A stretch of 27,801 bases of DNA from an uncultured Demequina sp. (GCA_937925595.1 CALALQ010000171.1:1-27801); one strand, 5' to 3'; numbered from the stretch's first letter, positions 17,814 to 26,321 are shown. Translations and numbers: made by a program. Notes: generated from the letters alone by a model not told the origin.

Positions 17814-18644
17814 ATGGACAGCGCAAAGGCTAAGGAATACCAGCGTCAAGCCGCGGAGGCAGCCGCCGCCGCGCGCGCGGCGGCCAAGGAAGCCAGCGCC
17901 GCCGCAGCAGAGGCCGCAGCACGAGCCAAGGAGTGGGCCGGCCCGCAGGTCGAGCACGCTCGCGAGTGGCTCGCCCCTCGCGCCAGGCACCTGTACAGCG
18001 AGGGTGCCCGCAAGGCTGAGCCCTACGTTCGCAAGGCAGGCGACAAGGCAGCGGACTGGACCGACGCTTTGCACGCCGCCGTCGTTGGCGCCGCCATCCC
18101 CGCGGTGCTTGCCGCCGTTGACTCCGCCGCGCACGCTGACGAGGAGCCAGAGAGCCGCAGCGTGTGGCCCAAGATCGTGGTGCCCGCGATGGTCGTTGGT
18201 GCCGCTGCCGCCGCCCTGGTGGTGTGGGCGCGCCGCGACCCTGGTCGTGACCCGTGGGCAGGCGACGATGACGAGTGGGAGTTCGCTGACGGCTCCGACT
18301 TCAAGGACCAGCTGCGCGACAACGTGAACCGCGCCGCCGATGCTGCAGGTGAGGCCGCGAAGCGCGCCGCATCAGCCGCAGCGGCTGCCGCTGCGGCCGC
18401 CGCCGACGCCCTGAGCGAGAAGGCCGGGCCCGCCGTGAGCAAGGTCAAGGAAACCGCGGTCGCCGAAGCCCGCAAGGTCCGCGACGCCGCCGAAGTGGCC
18501 CGCCACAAGGCCGCAGCCGGTCTCGCGGAGACCTTTGACGATGCAGAGGACGTGTGGGAGGACGAGGTCGAGGACACTCCGGCAGCTCCCAAGAAGGCTG
18601 CGCCGCGCAAGACCGCTGCGAAGAAGCCCACCACCGACAAGTAG
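17814..18644 (+). CDS. alanine-rich coiled-coil protein with one membrane helix
   Basis: 276 aa from the ATG at 17814, chosen because AAAGGA lies 6 nt upstream; a GTG at 17799 is in frame. Not a family I can name. Residues 1-50 are an Ala/Glu/Lys helix (QAAEAAAAARAAAKEASAAA), then amphipathic repeats, a membrane helix near 120-141 (IVVPAMVVGAAAAALVVWA), an acidic patch (AGDDDEWEFADGSD), a second long Ala/Lys helix, and a Lys/Pro/Ala tail (APKKAAPRKTAAKKPTT) reminiscent of histone-like tails. It may be a scaffold or an envelope/nucleoid-associated protein; this is inference. Converges with mntP 4 nt away. Confidence 0.8.
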   Translation: MDSAKAKEYQRQAAEAAAAARAAAKEASAAAAEAAARAKEWAGPQVEHAREWLAPRARHLYSEGARKAEPYVRKAGDKAADWTDALHAAVVGAAIPAVLAAVDSAAHADEEPESRSVWPKIVVPAMVVGAAAAALVVWARRDPGRDPWAGDDDEWEFADGSDFKDQLRDNVNRAADAAGEAAKRAASAAAAAAAAAADALSEKAGPAVSKVKETAVAEARKVRDAAEVARHKAAAGLAETFDDAEDVWEDEVEDTPAAPKKAAPRKTAAKKPTTDK

Positions 18645-18648
18645 CGGA

Positions 18649-19221
18649 CTAGCCGCCACCGGCGAGGTGGTCGACGAGGATCTTCACGCCAATGCCGATG
18701 AGGATCACACCGCCGACCACCTCTGCCCACTCGGCGAGCAGGTGTCCGGCTCTGTGACCCAGCCGCACGCCCAGCAGGCATACTCCGAACGTGATCACGC
18801 CGATGACGGCGGCAGCGACCCACACGTTGACGTCGAGGAACGCGAACGAGACCCCGACGGCCATCGCGTCGATGCTTGTCGCGATTCCCAGCACGATCGC
18901 CTCGCGCAGCGTCAAGGGTGACGGCTGGCCGCGATCGTCTTCGTGCCGGTTCTTCCATGCCTCCCACAGCAGTTTTGCTCCAATAGCCGCGAGCAGGCTA
19001 AAGGCGACCCAGTGATCGAAGCCCTCGATAGCGTCGGCGAAGGCTGAGCCGAGCAGCCAGCCGACGATCGGCATAGCTGCCTGAAGGACGCCGCAGCTGA
19101 TCGCGAGGAGCAGCGCCTTGCTCCATTCGAAGCGCGGCATGCGCATGCCCCGACTCACGGATACAGCGAAGGCATCGGCCGAAAGTGCGAGGGCGGTGAG
19201 GACAAGGGTCAGTGGGGACAT
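18649..19221 (-). CDS. mntP: manganese efflux pump MntP
   Basis: 190 aa, six hydrophobic segments. Family signature with paired acidic motifs: LALSADAFAVSVSRG at the start and LGIATSIDAMAVGVSFAF near residue 115, where the Asp residues bind Mn(II). Exports manganese. The ATG follows the ATPase stop by 5 nt with AGGGG just upstream. In many bacteria mntP is under a manganese riboswitch; there is no room for one here, so it must be expressed from the upstream GNAT-ATPase transcript or from a box (TAGGGT) 9 nt before the ATG. Confidence 0.93.
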   Translation of the reverse strand: MSPLTLVLTALALSADAFAVSVSRGMRMPRFEWSKALLLAISCGVLQAAMPIVGWLLGSAFADAIEGFDHWVAFSLLAAIGAKLLWEAWKNRHEDDRGQPSPLTLREAIVLGIATSIDAMAVGVSFAFLDVNVWVAAAVIGVITFGVCLLGVRLGHRAGHLLAEWAEVVGGVILIGIGVKILVDHLAGGG

Positions 19222-19226
19222 CGCCC

Positions 19227-21047
19227 CTAGACCCTATCCATTGGCGCGGACAGCACGCGCGCGCGTGCCTCGCGCAGCAGGCGGAACCAGGTGGCCCTGC
19301 TGACGTGCAGGTCCTCGAGGCATTCCTGCTGGGAGCGGCGCGGGCCCGTGTGGGCAAGCTCTATCGCGCGCCGCAGCCGCTGCTCCTCCGGCGAGTGCCC
19401 GAACACTGCGTCGAGCACCCGCACCAGCTCCGCTTCCCGCGCAGCATCCTCACCGGGCGCGAGCAGATGCTCGTTGGTTGGCACCTCCGCCTCGAGCCCC
19501 AGTTCGCCCATGATGATGCGCTGCACGTACGCCACGGCACCGCCTGGTCGCAGGTCCGTGAGGTACACGAGCGGGTCGCTGCCTTCGAGAGGGGCCGCGA
19601 GCGCGGCGATAACGAGCGCGGGACGGCGCGCCGGTTCGGGATAGTGGATATAGACGGCCTCCATGTCCACGAGGCCGTGCCTGCGCATGAACGCGCCGAT
19701 GGAGATGCGGGTGGCCTCGGTGCGGTCGGCGTCGGGAAGGTCCGCGAACAGCACGATGCCTGCGTACGACCGCTGGGGGTCGCTTCCCGCAAGCTCGACG
19801 GACTCCGCGAGCTTGCGCCCCAGTTCCGTGCCGGGCAGGTCGCTCGCCCGCACGAGAGAGCCGAAGAACACCGCAGTCCCGTCGTTGCGGCGCATCACCA
19901 GGTCCACCGCGCCCGGCAGCTGCACGAAGGCGGCGAGCTCGTCCCAGTTTTCCGCCGTGTCGAAGCCGCCAGCATTCGCGAACTGCGCGAGCTCGCCCGG
20001 TCGCGGCCGGTCCGCATAGTGCGTGGGGCTCGCCTCCATGGCGATCGCCCTTCGCAGCACCGGGTGCTGCACGAACAGCGTCACCTCGATGAGCGCCTCG
20101 ACGTCACCGAGCCGCGCCCGGGTTGCGAGGTGCTCAACGATGCGGGACACGAGCGTCCGGTAGCGCTCGGGTGACTGTTCTCGCAGTCGCTCACTGATGG
20201 CCGCGGCGAGCACGGGGTGGAGGCTCACTCCGCCGCCAAGGCGCTGGGTGACGCGCAGGTCCGCAAGCTTCTGCAGCCCGTCGCGGGTGGGCTGGCCCGG
20301 CAGCGCGGCAGCGAGCAGTCGCCCGTCAACGGTGCGGCACAGCGCGGCGACTGCCAAGACATCGGGATCCACATCGAGGTCACCGGTGCCCGCGAGCCAC
20401 TGGGTCACCCGCTGCTCAAGTTCTGCGGCGAGGTTCGCCGACTGCGCACCCGGCGGCACGCTCGCTCCAACCGTCAGGGCGAGCGGGGAACCTCCCGCCC
20501 ACTTGATGAGAGCAGTCCGACGCTCGGGTTCCGTGACCCCCCGAGCCTCGAGCAGCTGCGCCGCGTCATCGGGTCCGAGCGGTGCCAAGGCGAGGTCCAC
20601 GAAGATCGCGTGCAGCGCATCGGCGCGCCATGAGGGGTCCGGCGACGTACGGCCCGCAAGGATGACTCGGGACCTGGCGGAGAGGGTGTCGAGCAGGACG
20701 TCCCGAAGGGGGGCAAGGGCGGAGCCGAGCGTGTCCGCCTCGTCGAGGATGACGACGTCTGCGGCCTGCGCGGCCTCGAGGACGCGAGCGCGCAACAGAT
20801 CCAGATCGAGCGGCAGCGTGCGACCATCGAGGCTCGCGACGGTCGCACCTTCGGCGGTCGCAATGCGACGCGCGGCGCGAAGGAGCGCGGACTTGCCGAT
20901 GCCTCCCGGTCCGTGAACGTAGAAGATTCGTGACGGACTCGCCTGATCCAACACGCGCTTCAGGAGCTGAATTTCATTGGCCCTGCCGACGAAGCCAGCG
21001 GCGTCTGCCGCATCGGCGACATCGCGAAGACTGGGCAGGGAGGTCAT
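19227..21047 (-). CDS. STAND/AAA-type signalling ATPase with C-terminal helix-turn-helix
   Basis: 606 aa from the ATG at 21045-21047. N-terminal recognition FVGRANEIQLLKRVL, Walker A GPGGIGKS at 46-53, Walker B VVILDEAD at 98-105, a sensor-like arginine in LAGRTS, and a helical region to about residue 350. The middle (360-520) has no motif I recognise and contains strand-rich stretches such as GTAVFFGSLVRASDLPG and DMEAVYIHYPEP. The C-terminus (QQECLEDLHVSRATWFRLLREA) looks like a helix-turn-helix. It may be an NTP-dependent transcription regulator. A much longer frame extends upstream over the GNAT gene, but TGATG coupling fixes the start. Confidence 0.8.
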   Translation of the reverse strand: MTSLPSLRDVADAADAAGFVGRANEIQLLKRVLDQASPSRIFYVHGPGGIGKSALLRAARRIATAEGATVASLDGRTLPLDLDLLRARVLEAAQAADVVILDEADTLGSALAPLRDVLLDTLSARSRVILAGRTSPDPSWRADALHAIFVDLALAPLGPDDAAQLLEARGVTEPERRTALIKWAGGSPLALTVGASVPPGAQSANLAAELEQRVTQWLAGTGDLDVDPDVLAVAALCRTVDGRLLAAALPGQPTRDGLQKLADLRVTQRLGGGVSLHPVLAAAISERLREQSPERYRTLVSRIVEHLATRARLGDVEALIEVTLFVQHPVLRRAIAMEASPTHYADRPRPGELAQFANAGGFDTAENWDELAAFVQLPGAVDLVMRRNDGTAVFFGSLVRASDLPGTELGRKLAESVELAGSDPQRSYAGIVLFADLPDADRTEATRISIGAFMRRHGLVDMEAVYIHYPEPARRPALVIAALAAPLEGSDPLVYLTDLRPGGAVAYVQRIIMGELGLEAEVPTNEHLLAPGEDAAREAELVRVLDAVFGHSPEEQRLRRAIELAHTGPRRSQQECLEDLHVSRATWFRLLREARARVLSAPMDRV

Positions 21048-21637
21048 CAGCGGGCGAGCCTCGCGTCGAGGCCGGCGCGAACCGCTGGCCACTCGGTGTC
21101 GATGATTGAGAACACGACGGTGTCGCGCACCGTCCCGTTGGGCAGAATCTTGTGATTGCGCAGCACGCCGTCCTGCTTGGCACCCAGCCGCGCGATCGCG
21201 GCGCGCGACTGGTGGTTGTGCCAGTGAGTGCGGAACTCGACGGCGATGCAGCCCAGGTCCTCGAACGCGCGGGACAGCAGCAGCCGCTTTGCGGCCGGGT
21301 TGATGCCCGTCCCCTGCGCCGCTGCGGCAAGCCACGTGGAGCCGATCTCGAGGCGACGGTTGGGCTCGTCGATGTCCATGTAGGTTGTCATCCCCACGGC
21401 GGCGCCAGTTGTCGGGTCCACGACCGCCCAGGGCGCCATGCTTCCCGCTCTGTGAAGGGAAAGGCGACGGTCGATCTCGGCCGCCACAGCGTCGGGCGCG
21501 GGGATGGAGGTGTACCACGCGCGCTGCCAGAGGTTGCCGCCGCGCGCGGCCTCGGCAAGATCCGCGGCGTGGCTGTGGGAAAGCGGTTCGAGGCGCACAC
21601 GGTCACTTTCCAGGACCGGGGTGTCGCTGAACGCCAT
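21047..21637 (-). CDS. GNAT-family N-acetyltransferase (RimJ/RimL-like)
   Basis: 196 aa. Similar in layout to ribosomal-protein and small-molecule acetyltransferases: VRLEPLSHSHAADLAEAA, strand pair WAVVDPTTGAAVGMTTYMDI, LEIGSTWLAAAAQGTGINPA in the acetyl-CoA loop area, then AFEDLGCIAVEFRTHWHNHQSRAAIARLGA and a closing strand. The substrate is unknown. Start set at the ATG 21635-21637 because TAGTCT ends exactly 6 nt upstream; a GTG two codons earlier is inside the spacer. The stop TGA shares a base with the ATPase ATG (TGATG), implying coupled translation. Confidence 0.88.
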   Translation of the reverse strand: MAFSDTPVLESDRVRLEPLSHSHAADLAEAARGGNLWQRAWYTSIPAPDAVAAEIDRRLSLHRAGSMAPWAVVDPTTGAAVGMTTYMDIDEPNRRLEIGSTWLAAAAQGTGINPAAKRLLLSRAFEDLGCIAVEFRTHWHNHQSRAAIARLGAKQDGVLRNHKILPNGTVRDTVVFSIIDTEWPAVRAGLDARLAR

Positions 21638-21643
21638 TGGCAC

Positions 21644-21649
21644 AGACTA
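21644..21649 (-). promoter_or_regulatory. -10 box of the GNAT-ATPase-mntP operon, leaderless
   Basis: On the minus strand TAGTCT ends 6 nt before the ATG at 21637, the same spacing as the fhaA and 4430 starts. No Shine-Dalgarno between. Confidence 0.5.
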
Positions 21650-21653
21650 GAGC

Positions 21654-21692
21654 GCAAAGGGCCGGACACCCAATGGATGCCCGGCCCTTTGC
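21654..21692 (-). terminator. hairpin terminator after the secreted Trx/Ig protein gene
   Basis: A 12-bp perfect stem (GCAAAGGGCCGG / CCGGCCCTTTGC) around a 15-nt loop, 8 nt beyond the TAA of the upstream minus gene. There is no long T-run after it, so termination may be partly factor-dependent. It insulates the next operon. Confidence 0.7.
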
Positions 21693-21700
21693 GGATGGCG

Positions 21701-23881
21701 TTACTTGACGACGACCGACTTGCCGGTGGCCGACGACGCCTTGAAGTTCTTGTCACCTTCGTACTTGACGGTGACCTTCCACGTGCCCTTGGCGAGCTTG
21801 GGAACGGAGACCGTCACCTTGCCGCTGGACAGCTTGCCCGTCACCTTCTTGGTGGTGGAGCCCTTCTTGAGGGTCACCGTCACCTTTCCGGTGGCGTTGG
21901 CGAGACCAGAGGGCTGCGTCACCGTCACGGTGTACTTGCCGGACTTCTTGGTGGTGGGGGCCGTCTTCACGGCGCCCTTGACAGACTTCGCGGCGACCTT
22001 GTTCACCGTGAGAGTGCCGGTCTTGGTGAACGGCTTGACCTCGCTGTTGCCGCCATAGGTGAGCGTGTAGGAGTACGAACCCGGCTTGAGCTTGGCCGTG
22101 GTGAACACTGCGGCGTGGTTGCTGATCGCCGAGGTGTAGGTCTTGCCGTTGACCTTGAGGGTCACGTTGCCGGACGGCACGCGACCGTAGAGGCCCTCGA
22201 TCGCCACGGTGACCTTGGAGGCCTTGCCGTACGAGACGGCGGGAGCCGTGACCTTCTGGGTAGAGACGACCGCGCCGGGCAGACCCTTGAAGAAGTCGCC
22301 CAGCTTAGCCTTCGCCTCGTTCGCGAATACGAGCTTGGCTCGTGCATTGTCGAGGGCGCCCTTGTCTCCAGGAGAAAGAGTGCTCTCGTCGGCGGGGATG
22401 GGGAAGGCCAGGCCGAGCTGCTCAGCAGGTCCGGTGAACTCCCAGTTCGTCATGTACTCCTCGAAGTAGGGAAGACCGGTCACCGAGTCACTGCTCTGCC
22501 GGATCCACTGGCGCTTGACCGCGGAGCCGCTGGGGTTCGTGCCGGTTCCACGCTCGTAGCCGATGAGGAACGGAACTTGGAGCTTGCGCACCACGTCCGG
22601 GAAGGCGTCAAGGTTGCCGCCGGGGAAGTACGAGACGCGGTTGCTCCCACCAGCATGAGGGTCATACGCGGTGACCAGGTTCCGGAAGTACGTGCGAACG
22701 ACGTCGCCGTAGACCCACGAGGGACGGAAGTGGGTGATCGTTCCGTTCGAGTTGTAGGCGTTGTCGCGAACGTGAATCGGGTTCGTGCCCTGGTTCGCCT
22801 GGTTGACCTTGCCGCCGTCCAGCACGAGGTCGAAGTTGTACACCTTGACGCCGTTGTCCACGGCCTCTTGGTTCACGTACTTGATCACCGCGCGGGTGTT
22901 GGGGCACCACGTGCCGCCAAAGAGAATCGCGAACTGCGTGGTCGTCTTCTTGTTGAGGACGTGGAGCAGCTCGGGGTAAGTGAGCTGCTCGACGTTCCAG
23001 CCATCTGCGGCGTCCTCATCGACGAGCACGTCGCCACCCCACCGCTTGATCAGCGCAGGGTCGTTCTTGTGCTGCTTGGCCTGGACGCGGTTGTTCTCCG
23101 CCTGCCACCACTTGAACTCGGTGATCGCGTCGATCGCCGCGCCGCCGCCAGGAACAGCGGCAATGGCCGCAGCGATCTCAGCGGGGTTGTCCGTGGGCTC
23201 CTTGCCAAGGTCAACCCAGTCGATGATCTTGTCGGCAACGCCCTCGACCGTGTGGTCCTTGTCGAAGGTGAAGAACACGTTCGCGGTGGAACTCACGGCC
23301 TGCGTGTCCTCGCGGAAGTCCCACGCGGGGTCCACGGAGTCGTTGACGACCGCGTCGTCAAACGTGATGATCACTGCGTCACCGTTGCCGTTCGCCACCT
23401 TCGGTTCAGACTTGACTCCGTTGCCGAGCGACTGGCCGATCACGTTCAGCCAGATCTGACCAAAGAGGGCCTGGCTGTCTGCGTGAAGGTTGATGGTGCC
23501 AGGGTTGCGAGTGTCCAGGCTCTTGTCCCCTGACTGGCCTGTGAGGTTGGGATCGAACCAGTAGACCGTCGAGACGTTCGCGGCCTTGGCGGCGGCGTCG
23601 ACCTGCTGGGCCTGGGCCTTGAAGTCGTTGTCCGTGAGCGAGCCGATCACGAACGCGAACTGGCCCTCCTGGCGGAGCAGCCACTGGAAGCGGTCATAGG
23701 TGACGGTTTCGATGACGGTCTGCTCCGGCAGGCCGAGCGAGTCTTGCAGGTAGGTATTGTCGACGCCGGTCTCAGCCTGCCTCGACGGGGCTGCCGTGGA
23801 GGCGGAGGCAGCGATTCCCGTAGCTGCCAGCGCCAGGCCCACGGTGGCGGCCGTAGCACGCCAAGTGGTGGTGATGTTCAT
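21701..23881 (-). CDS. secreted thioredoxin-like protein with Ig-like repeats
   Basis: 726 aa. A Sec-type signal (about 1-31, ending in an Ala-rich STAA region) leads into two thioredoxin-fold-like segments: residues 65-115 (FAFVIGSLTDNDF…VYWFDPN), without cysteine, and 305-360 (TTQFAILFGGTWCPNTRAV), where Cys326 sits in a WCPN motif instead of WCxxC. Cys326 is the only cysteine in the protein. Residues ~543-628 and ~632-726 are Lys/Thr-rich Ig-like domains (VSYGKASKVTVAIEG; KSGKYTVTVTQPSG). No membrane anchor or LPxTG/LAxTG motif is present. AAGGAAAG lies upstream of the ATG. Third gene of the symporter locus, 125 nt after the preceding stop. Confidence 0.8.
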   Translation of the reverse strand: MNITTTWRATAATVGLALAATGIAASASTAAPSRQAETGVDNTYLQDSLGLPEQTVIETVTYDRFQWLLRQEGQFAFVIGSLTDNDFKAQAQQVDAAAKAANVSTVYWFDPNLTGQSGDKSLDTRNPGTINLHADSQALFGQIWLNVIGQSLGNGVKSEPKVANGNGDAVIITFDDAVVNDSVDPAWDFREDTQAVSSTANVFFTFDKDHTVEGVADKIIDWVDLGKEPTDNPAEIAAAIAAVPGGGAAIDAITEFKWWQAENNRVQAKQHKNDPALIKRWGGDVLVDEDAADGWNVEQLTYPELLHVLNKKTTTQFAILFGGTWCPNTRAVIKYVNQEAVDNGVKVYNFDLVLDGGKVNQANQGTNPIHVRDNAYNSNGTITHFRPSWVYGDVVRTYFRNLVTAYDPHAGGSNRVSYFPGGNLDAFPDVVRKLQVPFLIGYERGTGTNPSGSAVKRQWIRQSSDSVTGLPYFEEYMTNWEFTGPAEQLGLAFPIPADESTLSPGDKGALDNARAKLVFANEAKAKLGDFFKGLPGAVVSTQKVTAPAVSYGKASKVTVAIEGLYGRVPSGNVTLKVNGKTYTSAISNHAAVFTTAKLKPGSYSYTLTYGGNSEVKPFTKTGTLTVNKVAAKSVKGAVKTAPTTKKSGKYTVTVTQPSGLANATGKVTVTLKKGSTTKKVTGKLSSGKVTVSVPKLAKGTWKVTVKYEGDKNFKASSATGKSVVVK

Positions 23882-23939
23882 TGCTTCTTTCCTTTGAGAT
23901 GAGGGTGGTGTGGGCGGATTTTGGGTGCGCTTCGCCCAA

Positions 23940-23961
23940 CCCAGGTCGTTTCCGGCCTGGG
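23940..23961 (-). promoter_or_regulatory. hairpin in the 125-nt spacer before the Trx/Ig gene
   Basis: CCCAGG and CCTGGG form a 6-bp stem around 10 nt, in the spacer 23882-24006. It lies roughly 60 nt before the ATG. It could be a processing or attenuation element between the second and third genes. I do not see a recognised riboswitch core. Confidence 0.35.
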
Positions 23962-24006
23962 CCTACTTCACTGCTTGAGGGCTGCGCTGATGCGGTCAGC
24001 GGCGCA

Positions 24007-24783
24007 TCATGACGCAGTCCCCTTTCGCCATCCGCCCTTGGCCAGCGTGTAGCCGCCATAGGACAGGGCTCCGGCGGCTGCCAGTCCGCCGAGGATCAGG
24101 AGGCCGGCACCGCTTCCCGGTGCGGCCGGGGTCTCGCCGTCGGCGACAACGGCGTCGGGTGAGGTCTCGTCAGATGCGTATTCCACGTCGCCAACCTCGG
24201 CGGGCGAAAAGCTCACGTCAGGGGTGGGCTCTACGGATGCGTCGATGCTGGGAGCCTCCGTCTCGTCAACCGTCGTCTCGCCGGCAGTCGGGCCCTCGGC
24301 CTTCGCGGAGTCGGTCTTGGTGCCGGACGTCGTCTTAGTCTCCGTCTTGGTGCCGGACGTGGTCTTGGTCTCGGTCTTGGTGCTCGTCTTGGAGCCCGAC
24401 TTGGTGGAGGACTTCTTCTTGTCCGTCTTCTTGGTGCCGGACTTGGTTCCGCCGTCGGACTTGGTCTCCTTCTTCTTGGCGAGCCACTCCTTGTAGCCGG
24501 TAGCGCGCTCCCACTCGGTCCAGGTGATCCACGAACCGTCCGCGTAGTACACGCGGTTCTTCTCGAAGTCGAACCATGCACCGGGGATGTAGGTGCAGTC
24601 GTAGTCGTCATAGCCGGGCAGGGTGTCCTGCCCGTCAATGTAGGTGTTTCCGTCGGAACCCTGGACGGTCACCTTTCGGGGGTTGTCAGCGGGATTCGTG
24701 ACGGCATTCGCTGCCGGGGCGGCGAGGAGGGTCACTCCCACGGCAACTGCTGTCACCGCGATGGCGGAAAGGAGGCGCTTCAT
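24007..24783 (-). CDS. secreted, C-terminally membrane-anchored Thr/Lys-rich protein
   Basis: 258 aa. Signal peptide 1-27 (cleavage after AANA), a ~75-residue globular head with aromatic residues (YIPGAWFDFEKNRVYYADGS, WITWTEWERATGYKEWL) and one cysteine, Cys63, then a low-complexity Thr/Lys/Ser stalk (TKTETKTTSG repeats), an acidic/Pro stretch, and a C-terminal helix at about 223-246 (GAGLLILGGLAAAGALSYGG) with a short basic tail. It is thus displayed outside on a flexible stalk. Its ATG overlaps the symporter stop by 4 nt (ATGA). The head domain is unknown to me. Confidence 0.82.
   Translation of the reverse strand: MKRLLSAIAVTAVAVGVTLLAAPAANAVTNPADNPRKVTVQGSDGNTYIDGQDTLPGYDDYDCTYIPGAWFDFEKNRVYYADGSWITWTEWERATGYKEWLAKKKETKSDGGTKSGTKKTDKKKSSTKSGSKTSTKTETKTTSGTKTETKTTSGTKTDSAKAEGPTAGETTVDETEAPSIDASVEPTPDVSFSPAEVGDVEYASDETSPDAVVADGETPAAPGSGAGLLILGGLAAAGALSYGGYTLAKGGWRKGTAS
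24311..24380. repeat. 30-bp tandem repeats coding for the Thr/Lys stalk
   Basis: Two consecutive 30-bp units (24311-24340, 24341-24370) differing at a few positions, followed by a partial third. Each encodes one KTETKTTSGT decapeptide. Such repeats can change copy number by slippage and so alter stalk length. Confidence 0.8.
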
Positions 24784-26231
24784 GCTCGGGTCCTTACGGG
24801 CTTGGCCGCCTTGCTGGCGGGCTCTTCGTGGGTGGCAGGTTCCGCAGCGTCGGCCGACGCTGTGGTGACTTCAGCGAGCTCCGGCGCCACAGCGTCGGGC
24901 TCAAGGTCTTCGATGTACTCCTCGACTCCGTCGAAGATCTTGTCGTTCAGGAGTCCGGTCTGGCGGGCGACGATCGTTGCCGAGGTCGCGGCCGCGGTGA
25001 CGTTGTTCAGCGTGCGGGCCATGTCAGCGATGATCGAGATCGGCAGTGTGACCGCGATGAACTCGAGGGGCAGGCCGGCCGCGGCGAGCACCGTCGCGGC
25101 GGCGACCGTCGCGGTGCCGGGAACGCCGGCGGTGCCGATCGAGACGAGCGTCGCGAGCACGCCGAGCACGATGTAGTCGGTGGTGCTGAACGGGATGTTG
25201 TAGGCGTTGATGCCCCACACCGCGATGAGCGTGGGCCAGATGCCTGCGCAGCCGGGCATGCCGATTGTGGTGCCGAGCGGCGCCACGAAGTGCGCAACCT
25301 GCGAGCCGACGCCGACGCGCTTGGTGAGCATCTCGGTGGTGACGGGCAGGGTGCCGACGCTCGACTGCGTGGTGAACGCGGTGATCTGCGCGGGAAGGAT
25401 CTTGCGGAAGAACTTCACGGGCGAGACGTCGGCGACCGTGCGCAGCAGCACGCCGTTGATGAGGTACGCGTGCACAAAGCAGGTTCCCCAGGCCAGGCCC
25501 AGCAGGCCAAGCAGCGACCAGAACTTGGCACCGAGGTTGGCGCTGTTGGAGACCACCGAGGCGGTGAGCGCGACGATCGCGTAGGGGGTGAGCTTGATGA
25601 CGTAGGTGACAGCCTTGAAGATGACCTTCTTGAGAGCCTCGGTGCCGTCGCGGAACGCCTTGACCGACTTGGGGTCCTTGCTCGCGATCGACAGGTACGC
25701 GACGGCAACCGTCACCGAGACCAGGATGATCGGGATGATCTTGTTGGAGGCGGCGTCCTGGAAGATGTTGGTGGGGAAGAAGCCCACGACCACATCGCCG
25801 AAGTTCTGCACCGAGTTCTCGAGGACGCTGAGCTCTTCGCCGCCGAGCTCCTCATTGACACCCTTGCCGGTGCCGAACGAGATCGCGACACCGAGCGCCA
25901 GGATCACGGCGAGGAAGTTGCTGAACAGCAGCCAGCCCACAGAGCGGATGCCGATGGTGCGCAGCTTCTCGACGGAACCGAGCGAGGCGATCGACGAGAC
26001 GATCGACACGATGATGAGCGGCGCGACACAGGCGAGCAGCAGGCTGATGTAGATGCGACCGATGGGGTCGATGTAGTCAGCATGGCCGCGGCCAGCGAGG
26101 CCGATCGGGATGCCGACGCCAAGCGCGATCAGCGTGATGAGGCTGAAGTTGAGGCGCTTGCGGCGCAGCAAGTACAGGCCAACAAACGACGCGAGTACGA
26201 GTGCTAGCACTGTGAGGTCCTGCCAATTCAC
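24780..26231 (-). CDS. DAACS-family symporter, closest in style to the cystine transporter TcyP
   Basis: 483 aa, about eight helices plus two re-entrant loops. Dicarboxylate/amino-acid:cation symporter signatures: VAPLIIVSIVSS, the first hairpin FTTQSSVGTLPVTTEML, and the second IADMARTLNNVTAAATSAT. The stretch VAHFVAPLGTTIGMPGCAGI resembles, from memory, the cystine-specific TcyP/YdjN branch (its GQNGCAGIYP) more than the glutamate or C4-dicarboxylate branches, so cystine is the preferred substrate guess. An unusual acidic/Ala tail of ~50 residues follows. GTG start with AAGGAG 8 nt upstream. Preceded by a long leader with a Cys/Met-rich ORF; overlaps the next gene by 4 nt. Confidence 0.88.
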   Translation of the reverse strand: MNWQDLTVLALVLASFVGLYLLRRKRLNFSLITLIALGVGIPIGLAGRGHADYIDPIGRIYISLLLACVAPLIIVSIVSSIASLGSVEKLRTIGIRSVGWLLFSNFLAVILALGVAISFGTGKGVNEELGGEELSVLENSVQNFGDVVVGFFPTNIFQDAASNKIIPIILVSVTVAVAYLSIASKDPKSVKAFRDGTEALKKVIFKAVTYVIKLTPYAIVALTASVVSNSANLGAKFWSLLGLLGLAWGTCFVHAYLINGVLLRTVADVSPVKFFRKILPAQITAFTTQSSVGTLPVTTEMLTKRVGVGSQVAHFVAPLGTTIGMPGCAGIWPTLIAVWGINAYNIPFSTTDYIVLGVLATLVSIGTAGVPGTATVAAATVLAAAGLPLEFIAVTLPISIIADMARTLNNVTAAATSATIVARQTGLLNDKIFDGVEEYIEDLEPDAVAPELAEVTTASADAAEPATHEEPASKAAKPVRTRA

Positions 26232-26275
26232 GGCTGGGGCTCCTTGGGTTGTGGGGCGGAAGGCGGGGCGAGCGG

Positions 26276-26291
26276 GGCCGCTGGTGCGGCC
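26276..26291 (-). promoter_or_regulatory. hairpin between leader ORF and symporter gene
   Basis: GGCCGC-ACCA-GCGGCC on the minus strand, a 6-bp GC stem with a 4-nt loop, about 30 nt after the leader-ORF stop and 44 nt before the symporter GTG. It lacks a U-tract; C-rich flanks would suit Rho-dependent attenuation. Confidence 0.4.
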
Positions 26292-26321
26292 GGGAGCGCT
26301 CAGAGGGGGAGGGTGCCTTCG

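Noticed and set aside
17730..18134. N-terminal extension of the cyclophilin frame
   Set aside because: It lies antisense to the alanine-rich gene, has no cyclophilin similarity, and the ATG at 17729 gives the family N-terminus with a -10 box nearby.
19222..19226. Manganese (yybP-ykoY) riboswitch before mntP
   Set aside because: The gap to the upstream stop is only 5 nt, leaving no room for the aptamer.
21048..21518. N-terminal extension of the ATPase frame over the GNAT gene
   Set aside because: The GNAT frame is the real one here; TGATG coupling and the protein content fix the ATPase start at 21047.
23882..24006. Possible ydaO (c-di-AMP) or other riboswitch before the secreted Trx/Ig gene
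   Set aside because: Only one small hairpin is visible and the conserved core elements of that class are not found; too short for the full fold.
24007..24120. Sortase E sorting signal (LAxTG) at the end of the stalk protein
   Set aside because: The C-terminus has a hydrophobic helix and a basic tail but no LAxTG or LPxTG pentapeptide, so it is called a simple membrane anchor.
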